Part shown: positions 52,968 through 61,778 of the stretch, one piece after another
How positions within the stretch are numbered: the first letter of the stretch is position 1
Layout of the letters: each line of letters starts with the position of its first letter
Assembly (NCBI GenBank): GCA_017441925.1
Contig: JAFRUE010000012.1
Span: 1 to 64,000, forward strand
Direction of reading: 5' to 3'
Length of the DNA: 64,000 nucleotides
From: Bacillota bacterium
GTDB taxonomy: Bacteria; Bacillota; Clostridia; Lachnospirales; Bianqueaceae
The notes under the pieces: model-generated
Told to the model about the DNA's origin: nothing
Database searches by the model: none
What the model saw: only the letters and a program-made list of their open reading frames with translations
Program-made: the position numbers and the translations under genes

Positions 52968-54365
52968 ATGGCAGATACACAGCTGGCCCGCAGAATGAAG
53001 AGTCCATACGACAATACGGAATTCCGCAAAAAACTGACCGCGATCGTATTCCCGGTCGCGATCCAGGTTTTTATGCTATCACTTGTGAATGCCACAGACT
53101 CACTCATGCTGACGTATGTCAGTCAGGACGCGATGTCGGCGACGGCGCTTGCGGGACAGATCCATTTTATACTGAACCTTCTCGTCAGCAGCCTGGCCAA
53201 CGGAATCGGAATTCTGACAGCACAGTACTGGGGCAAAAAGGACATCCGGACGATCGAACGGATCATCCCGATCGGCCTGCGGGGCAATCTGCTGATCGGG
53301 CTTGCGTTTATGCTGCTCAGTCTGATCTTTCCCAAGGCGCTGATGCGGATCTTCGCTTCGGATGAGCTGCTGATCGATGCCGGAGCCACTTATCTCCGGT
53401 ATGTCGCGCCTTCCTTCTTTCTTGTGGCCATATCGCAGATCTATCTGTCCGTCCTGAAAAACACCGGTCGTACCCGGAAAAGTTCAATGATCGCTACGTC
53501 GGCGGTCATCGTTAATCTGATCGGCAACGCGGTCCTGATTTTCGGCCTCTTTGGAGCACCTAAGCTCGGAATCATCGGCGCGGCCATCGCGACAGTGTTC
53601 TCGAGAGTCTTTGAGATGGGCTGGTGTATGATCGAAACCGCAAAAAAAGACCGCGTCAGAGTGCGCTGGGGACAGCTTTTCACGCGGAATAAAGTGCTGG
53701 AAGGAGATTTTCGTAAATATACGGTGCCGCTCTTAGTCTCGAGCCTCGTTTGGGGCGGCGCTTACACTTCCTATTCGGCGATCATGGGCCATCTTGGCAG
53801 CGACGCGGTAGCGGCCAATTCCGTCACGACAAATCTGCGGAGCATGCTGATCTGTTTTGCGCGCGGTGAGAGCGCAGGCGCGGGGATCCTGGTCGGAAAT
53901 CTGCTCGGAGCGGGCGACCACGAAAAAGCCAGGGATTACGCGCGAAGGCTGACACATATCTCGATCGTAACAGGCATGATTTCCGGCTTTCTAATGATCG
54001 GCCTGGCGTTCTTCCTGCCGCGGTTCTTCCCGATCTCGGATACGGCAAAAGCCTATCAGAAGATCATGATGATCTTCTGCGGATTCAATATGATGGCGCA
54101 GGCCGTCGCGACGGTTACATTGGACGGCATCTTCCCTGCGGGCGGCGACACGCGGTTCAACATGATGACAAATGTCTGGTTCATGTGGTGCTTTACGATT
54201 CCGCTGGGACTCTTGGCCGCATTCGTGCTGAAATGGCCGCCGATGGCCGTCTATTGCATCGTCAATTCGGACGAGATCGTCAAAATGCCGCTTGTCTATA
54301 AGCATTACAAGACCTATGTCTGGCTGAAAAATATCACAAGGGACACAGAAGGAACGGAAGAATAG
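52968..54365 (+). CDS. MATE-family efflux transporter 4
   Basis: This 465-aa MATE exporter shows MLSLVNATDSLMLTYVSQDAMSATALAG in helix 2 with an Asp typical of the family, GILTAQYWGKKD, and GNLLGAGDHEKARDYARR in the second half. It belongs to the branch with a long loop after helix 6. The ATG at 52968 follows GAGAGGAAA; the frame opens further upstream without a start signal. It is convergent with the PfkB kinase gene, only 8 bp apart, and no clear terminator lies between them. Substrate unknown. Confidence 0.88.
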   Translation: MADTQLARRMKSPYDNTEFRKKLTAIVFPVAIQVFMLSLVNATDSLMLTYVSQDAMSATALAGQIHFILNLLVSSLANGIGILTAQYWGKKDIRTIERIIPIGLRGNLLIGLAFMLLSLIFPKALMRIFASDELLIDAGATYLRYVAPSFFLVAISQIYLSVLKNTGRTRKSSMIATSAVIVNLIGNAVLIFGLFGAPKLGIIGAAIATVFSRVFEMGWCMIETAKKDRVRVRWGQLFTRNKVLEGDFRKYTVPLLVSSLVWGGAYTSYSAIMGHLGSDAVAANSVTTNLRSMLICFARGESAGAGILVGNLLGAGDHEKARDYARRLTHISIVTGMISGFLMIGLAFFLPRFFPISDTAKAYQKIMMIFCGFNMMAQAVATVTLDGIFPAGGDTRFNMMTNVWFMWCFTIPLGLLAAFVLKWPPMAVYCIVNSDEIVKMPLVYKHYKTYVWLKNITRDTEGTEE

Positions 54366-54373
54366 AGACGGTC

Positions 54374-55300
54374 TTAACCGGCAGTATGGATAAATTGTCT
54401 GAGAAGGGCGTCGGGCTGTGCCGCGGAAAGCAGTGCAGCGGTGGCGCCTCTTTTTGTGACGCTGACGGCAGCGCAGGCAGAGGCGAAAAGGACAGCTTCC
54501 CGGAGCTTCTCGTCGGTGAGAACTGTCCCTGATGAGAGCTTGTGGATCAGACCTGCGTTGAAAGCGTCTCCGGCGCCGATGCCGTCAACACATTCGACGG
54601 GGAATGCCGGAACAGTAAAGGCTTTGCCGGATTCGGGGAGGACATAGCAGCCGCGCTCGGCAAGTTTAATGATGACATTGCGGACGCCATAAGAACGGAA
54701 GACGCGGGCAGCTTCTTCCGGGGCCCCGGTCTGCGTATAATGCAGCGCCTCGGCTTCATTCGGCGTGATCCAGTCGAGCAGCGCCAGTGTTTTACGATAG
54801 TCGGCCAGCTGCGGATCTGTCCCTTTCGGCAGTTTGGTATCTGCAAGAAGCATCGTACCGGGGAAGGATTTCACCCGGCGGGCAAAATCGAGGCAGTCTG
54901 CGGGATCAAGAAAAGGCGGACGGAAGAGACTTGCCATCGTGACAAACGAAAAACCGTCCCCGGGGAGATTCGGATGATAGCCGGCGAGTGAATGTGCTTT
55001 GGAAACGCGGGACCGCCGGCCTCCATCGGTATCGACAGTGAGCAGCGAAACGAGTGTCGTGCCGTCATAAACCGACTGCAGCTCAATGCCTTCCCGGTTA
55101 AGCATGGTACGGATCATGTCCCCGGCCGCGTCGTGACCGACAGGTGCGATCAGACGGACCCGTTCGCCCAGACGGGCCAGAGAAACGGCTTCGTTAAAGG
55201 CTTCGCCGCCCGGGGCAAGTGTGATGGCATCAGCGACACTTTCGGTACCGGACGCGGTGATAATACAGTCGATCAGGACAGTTCCTGCACAGATGATCAT
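54374..55300 (-). CDS. PfkB-family carbohydrate kinase
   Basis: This sugar kinase (308 aa) has the two PfkB signatures: LAPGGEAFNEAVSLARLG near residue 35, and VDGIGAGDAFNAGLIH near residue 238 with catalytic Asp. The first lacks the usual GGKGANQA wording of ribokinases, so the substrate may be another sugar such as a fructose or tagatose derivative, or a nucleoside. The start at 55300 follows AGGAGGCTTTCCC. Six GGGAC repeats lie directly upstream of the binding site. It is a single-gene unit in a region of unrelated genes. Confidence 0.83.
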   Translation of the reverse strand: MIICAGTVLIDCIITASGTESVADAITLAPGGEAFNEAVSLARLGERVRLIAPVGHDAAGDMIRTMLNREGIELQSVYDGTTLVSLLTVDTDGGRRSRVSKAHSLAGYHPNLPGDGFSFVTMASLFRPPFLDPADCLDFARRVKSFPGTMLLADTKLPKGTDPQLADYRKTLALLDWITPNEAEALHYTQTGAPEEAARVFRSYGVRNVIIKLAERGCYVLPESGKAFTVPAFPVECVDGIGAGDAFNAGLIHKLSSGTVLTDEKLREAVLFASACAAVSVTKRGATAALLSAAQPDALLRQFIHTAG

Positions 55301-55316
55301 GGGAAAGCCTCCTTTA

Positions 55317-55378
55317 GGGACAGTTTCAGGGACGGACTGGGGACGAATCGGGGACAATTCGGGGACAAATCAAGGGAC
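55317..55378. repeat. Six helically phased GGGAC repeats upstream of the PfkB gene
   Basis: GGGAC starts at 55317, 55329, 55340, 55351, 55362 and 55374, that is, every 11-12 bp. The bases between vary but often read RATTC or AATC. They lie between the divergent PfkB and thrH genes, next to the PfkB ribosome binding site. Confidence 0.75.
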
Positions 55379-55512
55379 GGATCCTGCAGACAGTTTGCAT
55401 TTTTACGCAGTCTGCGGTATAATCGGATTCACAGATCGGGCTCATATTATATGGACAGAGCCCGGATCTGCAAGCCGGATAGAGATTTATGAGACGGAGG
55501 AGAGGGATCGCT

Positions 55513-56115
55513 ATGGATGTGTTGTGTTTGGACCTCGAGGGAGTACTGGTACCGGAGATCTGGATTGCTTTTTCAAAAGCGTCGGGAATCCCGGAGTTGT
55601 CACGGACAACACGGGACGAGCCCGATTACGATAAACTCATGCGTTTCCGTCTCGAAATTCTTAAGGAGCGCGGGATCCGGCTGAAGGAGATCCAGGAAAT
55701 CATCGGAACGATGGAGCCGATGGACGGTGCGCGGGAATTTCTCGACGAAATGCGCAGTCTGACGCAGGTCATCATTCTGAGTGATACGTTCACGCAGTTC
55801 GCTATGCCGCTGATGAAAAAACTCGGCTGGCCGACGCTTTTCTGCAATACACTGAATGTGGATCCGAAAGGCAATGTCGTTGGCTATACGATGCGCTGCG
55901 AACATTCCAAACTGACGTCTGTGCGCTGCCTGCAGCAGATGGGCTTTGATACCATCGCCGCAGGGGACAGTTATAATGACCTTGCGATGATCCGCGCAAG
56001 CCGTGCGGGATTCCTGTTCCGTACGACAGACGCGATCCGCGAAGCGAACCCGGATCTGCCGGCGTTCGAAGATTACAAGGACTTTGCGGCTGCCGTCAAA
56101 GCGATTCTGCGCTGA
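55513..56115 (+). CDS. thrH: Phosphoserine phosphatase/homoserine phosphotransferase ThrH
   Basis: This HAD-superfamily enzyme (200 aa) can dephosphorylate phosphoserine and transfer its phosphate to homoserine in characterised homologues. The opening CLDLEGVLVPEIWIAF is diagnostic for ThrH: the motif I reads DLEGV rather than DxDGT. VIILSDTFTQFAMPLM is motif II, and AAGDSYNDLAMI is motif IV. The start at 55513 follows GGAGGAGAGGG. Its last 20 bp overlap the end of the convergent kinase gene. A role in serine or threonine synthesis is likely. Confidence 0.9.
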   Translation: MDVLCLDLEGVLVPEIWIAFSKASGIPELSRTTRDEPDYDKLMRFRLEILKERGIRLKEIQEIIGTMEPMDGAREFLDEMRSLTQVIILSDTFTQFAMPLMKKLGWPTLFCNTLNVDPKGNVVGYTMRCEHSKLTSVRCLQQMGFDTIAAGDSYNDLAMIRASRAGFLFRTTDAIREANPDLPAFEDYKDFAAAVKAILR

Positions 56116-56965
56116 GCGGAGCGCTCTGCAAGGAGATGTCGGAACCGCCCGTTATATAATATCGCCCATCACGGACTTCCAGAAGGAGGTCCGCTTTTTT
56201 TGGCCTGTCGGTGAGGACGAGCTCCGCGTTTCGCCCGTCGGAGAAAGCATAGAATGCTTCGGCCTCCGCCTGCGGATGGCCGCTTGCGGTCTTGCGGGCA
56301 ATCAGCCGTTCCCGGAGGATGGAAAGATCCGCGTACATGTATAAACTATAATCACAGAACTGCCCGGCGAGTTCTTTCCAGGGTGAAGAATCAAGCAGCA
56401 GATAGTTGCCTTCTACAAGGAAGATCTGACCCGTAAGTGTCCCCGAATCGGGTAAGACATCGTGGAGCGTCCGACTGTAGGAAGGCCACAAGACCGTATC
56501 GGAAGCGCGGGCTTCTATGAGCTTTGCGGCAAGAGCATCTACGTCAAAAGTCTCCGGCGCGCCTTTAATCTCATCAAAGAGGATCGTCCGGCCATCCCGG
56601 ACCGTCGTGTGACTTTTCAGCCAGGCAGCATAATGGTGAAAACCGTCCATCGGGGCGGCCTGGACCGGCAGTGTGCCGTCAGGGACAAACCGTGGATCCC
56701 GCGACAATGCGGCCAGAAAAGACACCAGCGTTGTTTTGCCGCAGCCCGGCGGCGCGGCGAGGAAGACAAACATCCGCCGGCCAAGGGCTTTCTGCCGGGC
56801 GGTCCATTCAGCGAGGAGAGGTGCAAAAATGTCCCGGATATCCGCCATGTCAAAATAAGCAGTCGTCTCAAGCCCGCTGTTTTCAAATGTGAAGCAGCAG
56901 GCTCCGCTTTCTGTAAGACAGATGGTTCCTGATTCTGATGCTTTCTCGGATAGCGGCCGGTTCAT
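56096..56965 (-). CDS. P-loop nucleoside/sugar kinase family protein (uridine kinase-like)
   Basis: This 289-aa P-loop kinase has Walker A AAPPGCGKTTLVSFL near residue 75, MDGFHHYAAWL just after it, and GQIFLVEGNYLLLD, as in uridine-kinase/pantothenate-kinase-like proteins (the FrcK/YggC group). RLIARKTASGHPQAEAEAF is the lid region. The N-terminal 60 residues may be a small separate domain. Start 56965 follows AGGATGAGG. The gene ends inside the convergent thrH gene. The phosphate acceptor, a sugar or nucleoside, is unknown. Confidence 0.75.
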   Translation of the reverse strand: MNRPLSEKASESGTICLTESGACCFTFENSGLETTAYFDMADIRDIFAPLLAEWTARQKALGRRMFVFLAAPPGCGKTTLVSFLAALSRDPRFVPDGTLPVQAAPMDGFHHYAAWLKSHTTVRDGRTILFDEIKGAPETFDVDALAAKLIEARASDTVLWPSYSRTLHDVLPDSGTLTGQIFLVEGNYLLLDSSPWKELAGQFCDYSLYMYADLSILRERLIARKTASGHPQAEAEAFYAFSDGRNAELVLTDRPKKADLLLEVRDGRYYITGGSDISLQSAPLSAESL

Positions 56966-57083
56966 ATATTTCCTCATCCTTCCGTATATAGATTGCGTGG
57001 CAGGCATTCATGACCTTATTATAGCATGAGCTTCGTAAAATATCGATAGATTCCTGATAAATGCGGCGGTACCTGCGTATCGA

Positions 57084-57112
57084 TTGACACAGCCTGCGGT
57101 TTCCGCTACAAT
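57084..57112 (+). promoter_or_regulatory. Promoter of the GH5 gene
   Basis: Consensus TTGACA (57084-57089), a 17-bp spacer and TACAAT (57107-57112) are seen. The start of transcription would be about 25 bp before the ATG. Confidence 0.8.
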
Positions 57113-57143
57113 TGACATATAATGAGTACGGGAGGCGTGTACA

Positions 57144-58241
57144 ATGGCAGAAATTCGCGGAGTAAACCTGGGCAACTGGCTGGTGTTGGAGAAATGGATG
57201 GAACCGGAGCTTTTCCGCGGCACGACGGCGGAGGACGAGACAGAACTCTGTATCCAGCTGGGCGAGGAGAAGTATGCCCGGCTCCGGGAGCACAGGGACA
57301 CATATATTACAAAAGCGGACTTCGAGTACATCGCGGCGCATGGGCTGAATATCGTGCGGATTCCTGTACCGCATTTCATTTTTGACGATTGCGAGCCCTA
57401 TGTAGGCTGCATCGAGTACCTGGACAAGGCTTTTGTCTGGGCTAATGAGACCGGGCTTAGGATCCTGATCGACCTGCATACCGCCCGGGACAGCCAGAAC
57501 GGTTTTGACAACGGGGGAATCTGCGGCGTGTGCAAGTGGCATCTGAAGCAGGAGAATATCGATCATACCATTTCGGTGCTGGAGAAGCTGGCCATCCGTT
57601 ACAAAGACGAGCCCGCCCTTTACGGCATCGAGCTGCTCAACGAACCCATCGCTCCCGAGATGTTCGCGGTGATGCAGAAAGCAAACCGTTACCCGCCGCA
57701 TGACCCCAAGCGTGCCGAGGGCAGCTGCGGAGTGCCGGACGACGTGCTGCGCAGATTCTACACCGATGCCTATCATGTGCTTCGCCGTCACCTGAAAGAT
57801 GAGACGGTCATCATGTTCCATGACGGTTTCCGGCTGAAAAACTGGAAGGACTTCATGCAGACGGAGGAGTACGTCAACGTGGTGCTGGATACGCATATGT
57901 ATCTGGCTTTTGCGGCGTGGGACGGCAGGGACGGTTTCAAGGACCTGCTGGATCATACGCTGGCCGGCTTTGCTGAGGATATCCGCGAGATGAGCCGGTA
58001 TTTCCCGATCGTCGTCGGTGAGTGGTGCGATTCTTTCCCTGTCGACCGGACCGCGCGTGCGGATGATACGCCTCTTGCCCGGGAGAGCATGATCCGTGCT
58101 GCCGCTGCGGCGCAGCTCTATGCTTTTGAACAGGCCTACGGCTGGTTCTTCTGGAGCTATAAACTCATCAGCGAACCTCAGGGATGGGATGCAAGGAAAG
58201 CTTTCCTGGCGGGCTGGCTGCCCGATAACTGCGGATCGTGA
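57144..58241 (+). CDS. GH5 family glycosidase (exo-beta-glucanase-like)
   Basis: This 365-aa cytoplasmic GH5 enzyme opens with IRGVNLGNWLVLEKWMEPEL, a pattern typical of the exo-beta-1,3-glucanase branch (GH5_9 and relatives). The TIM barrel continues with LNIVRIPVPHFIF and LIDLHTARDSQNGFDNGG. The acid/base Glu lies in GIELLNEPIAPE and the nucleophile in IVVGEWCDSF. There is no signal peptide, so it would act on imported beta-glucan or aryl-glucoside oligosaccharides. GGGAGGCG precedes the ATG. It is followed by the XRE regulator gene after about 90 bp with no clear terminator. Confidence 0.87.
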   Translation: MAEIRGVNLGNWLVLEKWMEPELFRGTTAEDETELCIQLGEEKYARLREHRDTYITKADFEYIAAHGLNIVRIPVPHFIFDDCEPYVGCIEYLDKAFVWANETGLRILIDLHTARDSQNGFDNGGICGVCKWHLKQENIDHTISVLEKLAIRYKDEPALYGIELLNEPIAPEMFAVMQKANRYPPHDPKRAEGSCGVPDDVLRRFYTDAYHVLRRHLKDETVIMFHDGFRLKNWKDFMQTEEYVNVVLDTHMYLAFAAWDGRDGFKDLLDHTLAGFAEDIREMSRYFPIVVGEWCDSFPVDRTARADDTPLARESMIRAAAAAQLYAFEQAYGWFFWSYKLISEPQGWDARKAFLAGWLPDNCGS

Positions 58242-58332
58242 TGAAAAAAGGTTATGCAAGCATTCCTTGCGTGACTTTGTGATTCTCTGGATATATCATG
58301 ATGTCAGATCAGATTCACAAGGAGGTTACATC

Positions 58333-59019
58333 ATGAGCAGTGTGGCGAGGAATATCCGGCGGTTGAGAATCAGCCATCATATGACGCAGGAGGACTTGGC
58401 CGGTAAGATGTATGTGACCAGGCAGGCGGTCAGCAATTGGGAGACGGGCAAGAACCAGCCCGATACAGATACTTTGATCGCGCTGGCGGAGGCCTTCGGG
58501 ACGGATGCAAACGAGCTGATTTACGGCACGGCTAAAGGAGACTGGCCCAGGTTTCAGAATAAATATGTCAGAGCTGCAGTTATCTGCGGAGCCGTATTCA
58601 TTCTGATGCTGGGGCTGCATGAATGGTTCCTGCCGTATCTGAAAAAAGCGGTTTCCGATATCTACAGCAATTGGGGAGAAAGACTCTCAGGTTATGAATT
58701 CTATTTCATTCCGTTATTTTCGGAAGCCGGTATGGCGGCCGCTTTGAGCCCGCTGATCCTGTCCGTCTTGTCCTTCCGGTTCGACATAAGAACTGCGTGC
58801 AGAAAATTTCTCGTTCTTATCGGGATTCTTCTGCTGATACCCGTAGTGTTTCTCGTTGTGGAATATGCAGCAGCACTGCTCTCTGCTGCGAAATCTTTCC
58901 GGTTGGCGTGGCTGGTATTCGCGGGGTATAAATGGATGAGAGTGCCGCTGTTTATGATCATGCCTTTTATAGCGGGAGTTCTGTTTTTCCTGTGGTATAA
59001 CAGGAAAAAAGACGAGTGA
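58333..59019 (+). CDS. XRE-family regulator with C-terminal membrane domain
   Basis: This 228-aa protein has an N-terminal helix-turn-helix (about 5-60: ITQEDLAGKM-like MTQEDLAGKMYVTRQAVSNW, then NQPDTDTLIALAEAFG) followed by about four hydrophobic segments (about 81-100, 130-150, 160-180, 200-220). It is therefore a membrane-tethered DNA-binding protein, a common architecture in Clostridia that links regulation to envelope state. The ATG at 58333 follows AGGAGGTTACATC. It precedes MATE 5 by about 100 bp; whether it controls it is unknown, as MATE 5 has its own MarR-like operator. Confidence 0.85.
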   Translation: MSSVARNIRRLRISHHMTQEDLAGKMYVTRQAVSNWETGKNQPDTDTLIALAEAFGTDANELIYGTAKGDWPRFQNKYVRAAVICGAVFILMLGLHEWFLPYLKKAVSDIYSNWGERLSGYEFYFIPLFSEAGMAAALSPLILSVLSFRFDIRTACRKFLVLIGILLLIPVVFLVVEYAAALLSAAKSFRLAWLVFAGYKWMRVPLFMIMPFIAGVLFFLWYNRKKDE

Positions 59020-59050
59020 TGATATCTGTCTGTATTTTTTTCGGTTCCGC

Positions 59051-59079
59051 TTGACAACAGATCCTGACAGTGCTAATCT
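59051..59079 (+). promoter_or_regulatory. Promoter of MATE gene 5
   Basis: TTGACA (59051-59056), a 17-bp spacer and TAATCT (59074-59079) with an extended TGC are seen. Confidence 0.7.
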
Positions 59080-59101
59080 ATTAGTTGCACATACAACTAA
59101 T
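59080..59101. promoter_or_regulatory. MarR-like operator palindrome at the MATE 5 transcription start
   Basis: ATTAGTTG-CACATA-CAACTAAT is a perfect 8-bp inverted repeat immediately after the -10, covering the expected start of transcription. Its TAGTTG...CAACTA form and length are typical of MarR-family repressor sites. Confidence 0.65.
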
Positions 59102-59120
59102 TTGAAGCAAGGGAGTTTTC

Positions 59121-60491
59121 ATGAGCAACACGGTAACACAGACAGAACCTTCGAGGTCTCTTTTCACGACAAAAACCCTGATCAGCCTGGCGCTGCCGCT
59201 GATTGTAGAGCAGCTGCTCTCCATCACGGTCGGTATGTTCGACACGATGATGGTCTCCAACATCGGTCAGACCGCAGTGTCCGGTATATCACTTGTGGAT
59301 TCGGTCAATGTTCTGCTTAACAATATCCTCAATGCGCTTGGCATCGGCGGTTCGGTCATCATCGCACAGCTGCTCGGACGCAAGGACATGGATAATGCCG
59401 AAGAAGCGTCACGGCAGGTCATGCTGCTGGCTGGTCTGGCTTCCGGGGCGGTCGCCGTAATCGCGATTCTGCTGAACCGTCAGATCCTCGGACTGCTGTA
59501 TCCTAAAATCGAAGCAGAAGTTATGCGGAACGGGATCACCTATTTCTATGTAACTGCACTGAGCTATCCGGTCTGGGGCGTCTACAACGCCTGCGCAGGT
59601 GTTTTCCGCGCGATGGGCAATACAAAAGTGTCCATGACGGTTTCATTCGGAATGAATATTCTGAATGTTGCGCTGAATGCACTGTTCATCTACGGACTGC
59701 ATATGGGAGTGCTGGGAGCAGGTCTTGCGACGCTGATTGCCCGGACAGCCGCGTCCGTCTGGCTGGTCATCCGGCTGCGCAGCCCGCAGAATCCGCTTTC
59801 GGTCCGTTCTTATACGCTGCGCCTGCAGGGGAAATATGTCAAAGAAATCCTGTCGATCGGTCTGCCGACGAGCTTTGAGAACCTGATCTTCCAGCTCGGC
59901 AAGATCATGATCGCGACGCAGGTCGCATTGCTTGCGACCTCCGCGATCGCGGCAAATGCTGTCGCGAACAGTGTTTCGGGTATCCAGACGATCCCCGGAG
60001 CAGGTATCCGGATCGCGTCCCTGACGGTCGTAGGACAGTGTATCGGCGCTTCCCGCAAGGATGAGGCGGAACTGAATCTCCGGAGGCTGATGCGGATGGC
60101 ATATGTCAGCCATCTGATCCTGAATATCGGGGTTGTGCTTGCATCCGGACTGATCGTCAGCTGGTACAGTCTGGGCGAGGAAGCCGCTGCCGTAGCACGC
60201 AGGCTGCTGCTGATGAATGCTGCGGCTGCCTGTACGGTCTGGCCGCCGTCCTTTATTCTGCCGCACGCTTTCCGTGGAGCACGGGATATCAAAGTACCTT
60301 TTATCATATCGGTCGTTTCCATGTGGCTCTGCAGGGTGTTTGGCAGCATCCTTCTCGGAAATATCCTCGGATTCGGTATCTACGGGATCTGGGCTGCCGT
60401 TATCCTCGACTGGCTGTTCCGCGCTGTATTCTATACAGTCCGCTTCCTGCGCGGTACATGGGCAAAACAGCAGGCGGTGATGGGAAAATAA
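59121..60491 (+). CDS. MATE-family efflux transporter 5
   Basis: This 456-aa MATE exporter shows LSITVGMFDTMMVSNIGQTAVSGISL in helix 2 and GIGGSVIIAQLLGRKD. The second half carries LGKIMIATQVALLATSAIAANAVANS and GQCIGASRKDEAELN. It belongs to the same branch as MATE 1 by helix-2 wording, without close identity. It has its own promoter and a MarR-type palindrome over the start of transcription, which suggests induction by a toxic ligand. It is ended by a strong terminator at 60536. Confidence 0.88.
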   Translation: MSNTVTQTEPSRSLFTTKTLISLALPLIVEQLLSITVGMFDTMMVSNIGQTAVSGISLVDSVNVLLNNILNALGIGGSVIIAQLLGRKDMDNAEEASRQVMLLAGLASGAVAVIAILLNRQILGLLYPKIEAEVMRNGITYFYVTALSYPVWGVYNACAGVFRAMGNTKVSMTVSFGMNILNVALNALFIYGLHMGVLGAGLATLIARTAASVWLVIRLRSPQNPLSVRSYTLRLQGKYVKEILSIGLPTSFENLIFQLGKIMIATQVALLATSAIAANAVANSVSGIQTIPGAGIRIASLTVVGQCIGASRKDEAELNLRRLMRMAYVSHLILNIGVVLASGLIVSWYSLGEEAAAVARRLLLMNAAAACTVWPPSFILPHAFRGARDIKVPFIISVVSMWLCRVFGSILLGNILGFGIYGIWAAVILDWLFRAVFYTVRFLRGTWAKQQAVMGK

Positions 60492-60535
60492 AGAATCGGT
60501 CAGACAATGACCAGGTGAGGAATTTGCAGAATCAG

Positions 60536-60570
60536 CCGCAGAACGGAATAACAAACGTTCTGCGGTTTTT
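60536..60570 (+). terminator. Terminator of MATE gene 5
   Basis: A perfect 10-bp stem CCGCAGAACG/CGTTCTGCGG is followed by five T residues. The interval 60492-60804 has no gene; it holds this terminator, the next promoter and an AT-rich repeat region. Confidence 0.88.
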
Positions 60571-60622
60571 ATATGCGCAGCGAGAACGCACGGATCTCAA
60601 TCAAAATAATGCAGTAAAACTC

Positions 60623-60651
60623 TTGACAACTGCGATATGATAGTATATTAT
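60623..60651 (+). promoter_or_regulatory. Promoter of ABC importer operon 2
   Basis: Consensus TTGACA (60623-60628), a 17-bp spacer and TATTAT (60646-60651) are seen. The leader is about 147 nt. Confidence 0.8.
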
Positions 60652-60652
60652 A

Positions 60653-60710
60653 CGATTATAAATAATGATATAAAAATTATTATTCGACTTATAATTAACG
60701 TTATAAAATA
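60653..60710. repeat. AT-rich direct repeats just downstream of the ABC operon 2 promoter
   Basis: Two related 25-bp segments start at 60653 (CGATTATAAATAATG...) and 60685 (CGACTTATAATTAACG...), 32 bp apart. Both contain TATAA and end in TATAAAA. Shorter inverted repeats TTATAA/TTATAA and AATAAT/ATTATT overlap them. The place, at +1 to +60, fits an operator region. Confidence 0.55.
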
Positions 60711-60804
60711 GTCATAATACAAATTATTACCGCATCCGGCATTTGGAAGCGTCATTCTGCAGATGTATAGCAGAGTAAAGATTCCGTAGAGAAGGAGATA
60801 CAAG

Positions 60805-61767
60805 ATGTTTCGGTCAAAGGACGGTATTGGGAAAGCAAACAATCCTCGGATCAGGAAATATTCGTTCCGGAATATCCGCCACGATTTTAAGATGAGTTGG
60901 GAAGTCTATCTGCTGGCGATCCCGATTCTTCTGTATTTTATTGTGTTCAATTACATTCCGATGGCCGGGATTCTGATGGCTTTTGAGAACTACAGTCCCA
61001 AGAAAGGGTTTTTCCACAGTGCATGGGTCGGACTGAAACACTTTCGGGATTTTTTCGGTAGCTACTATTTTGAACGGCTGATCGGGAATACGTTCGCGAT
61101 CAGCGGTCTTTCCATTCTGTTTGCTTTTCCGGCTCCTATCATTCTGGCGCTGATGCTGAACGAGATCGTCACGAAATGGTTTAAGAAGACGGTTCAGACG
61201 ATGAGCTATCTGCCGTATTTCGTCTCGGTCGTCGTCATTTGCGGACTGATCAAAAGTTTCTGTGATACCAACGGGGTGATTACGAATTTCGTCGTTGCTC
61301 TGGGTACTGCAAGAAGGAATCTCCTGAGCGATCCGGCTTTGTTCCGGCCGATCTATATTGTCTCCGATATCTGGTCGGGGATCGGTTTTGGTTCCATCAT
61401 CTACCTGGCTGCGTTGTCAAGTGTGGATCAGGAGCTTTACGAAGCGGCTGTGCTGGACGGCGCGGGGAGATGGATGCAGACCTGGCATGTGACGCTGCCG
61501 GGAATCTCGTCTACGATCATTATCATGCTGATCATGCGGATGGGCAGCATCTTCAGCGTCGGATTTGAGAAGATCATCCTTCTGTATAATCCGCTGACGT
61601 ATGAGACGGCAGATGTGATCTCCAGTTTTACGTACCGCAAAGGCCTGATCGAAAACAATTACGGTTATTCTACAGCTGTCGGTCTGTTCAATTCGGTTGT
61701 TAATTTTGTCATGCTTCTGATCTCCAACTGGATTGCCCGCAGATTCTCAGAGACCAGTCTGTTCTGA
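60805..61767 (+). CDS. ABC transporter permease, LplB type (importer 2)
   Basis: This 320-aa inner-membrane permease has about six helices. The EAA loop reads EAAVLDGAGRWMQTWHVTLP, and the tail IARRFSETSLF matches that of the importer 1 permease. It is the first gene of the second importer, where the gene order differs (permease, permease, binding protein). GAAGGAGATA precedes the ATG. No ATPase gene lies in the part of the operon seen. Confidence 0.9.
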   Translation: MFRSKDGIGKANNPRIRKYSFRNIRHDFKMSWEVYLLAIPILLYFIVFNYIPMAGILMAFENYSPKKGFFHSAWVGLKHFRDFFGSYYFERLIGNTFAISGLSILFAFPAPIILALMLNEIVTKWFKKTVQTMSYLPYFVSVVVICGLIKSFCDTNGVITNFVVALGTARRNLLSDPALFRPIYIVSDIWSGIGFGSIIYLAALSSVDQELYEAAVLDGAGRWMQTWHVTLPGISSTIIIMLIMRMGSIFSVGFEKIILLYNPLTYETADVISSFTYRKGLIENNYGYSTAVGLFNSVVNFVMLLISNWIARRFSETSLF

Positions 61768-61778
61768 GGAGGTAAGAA

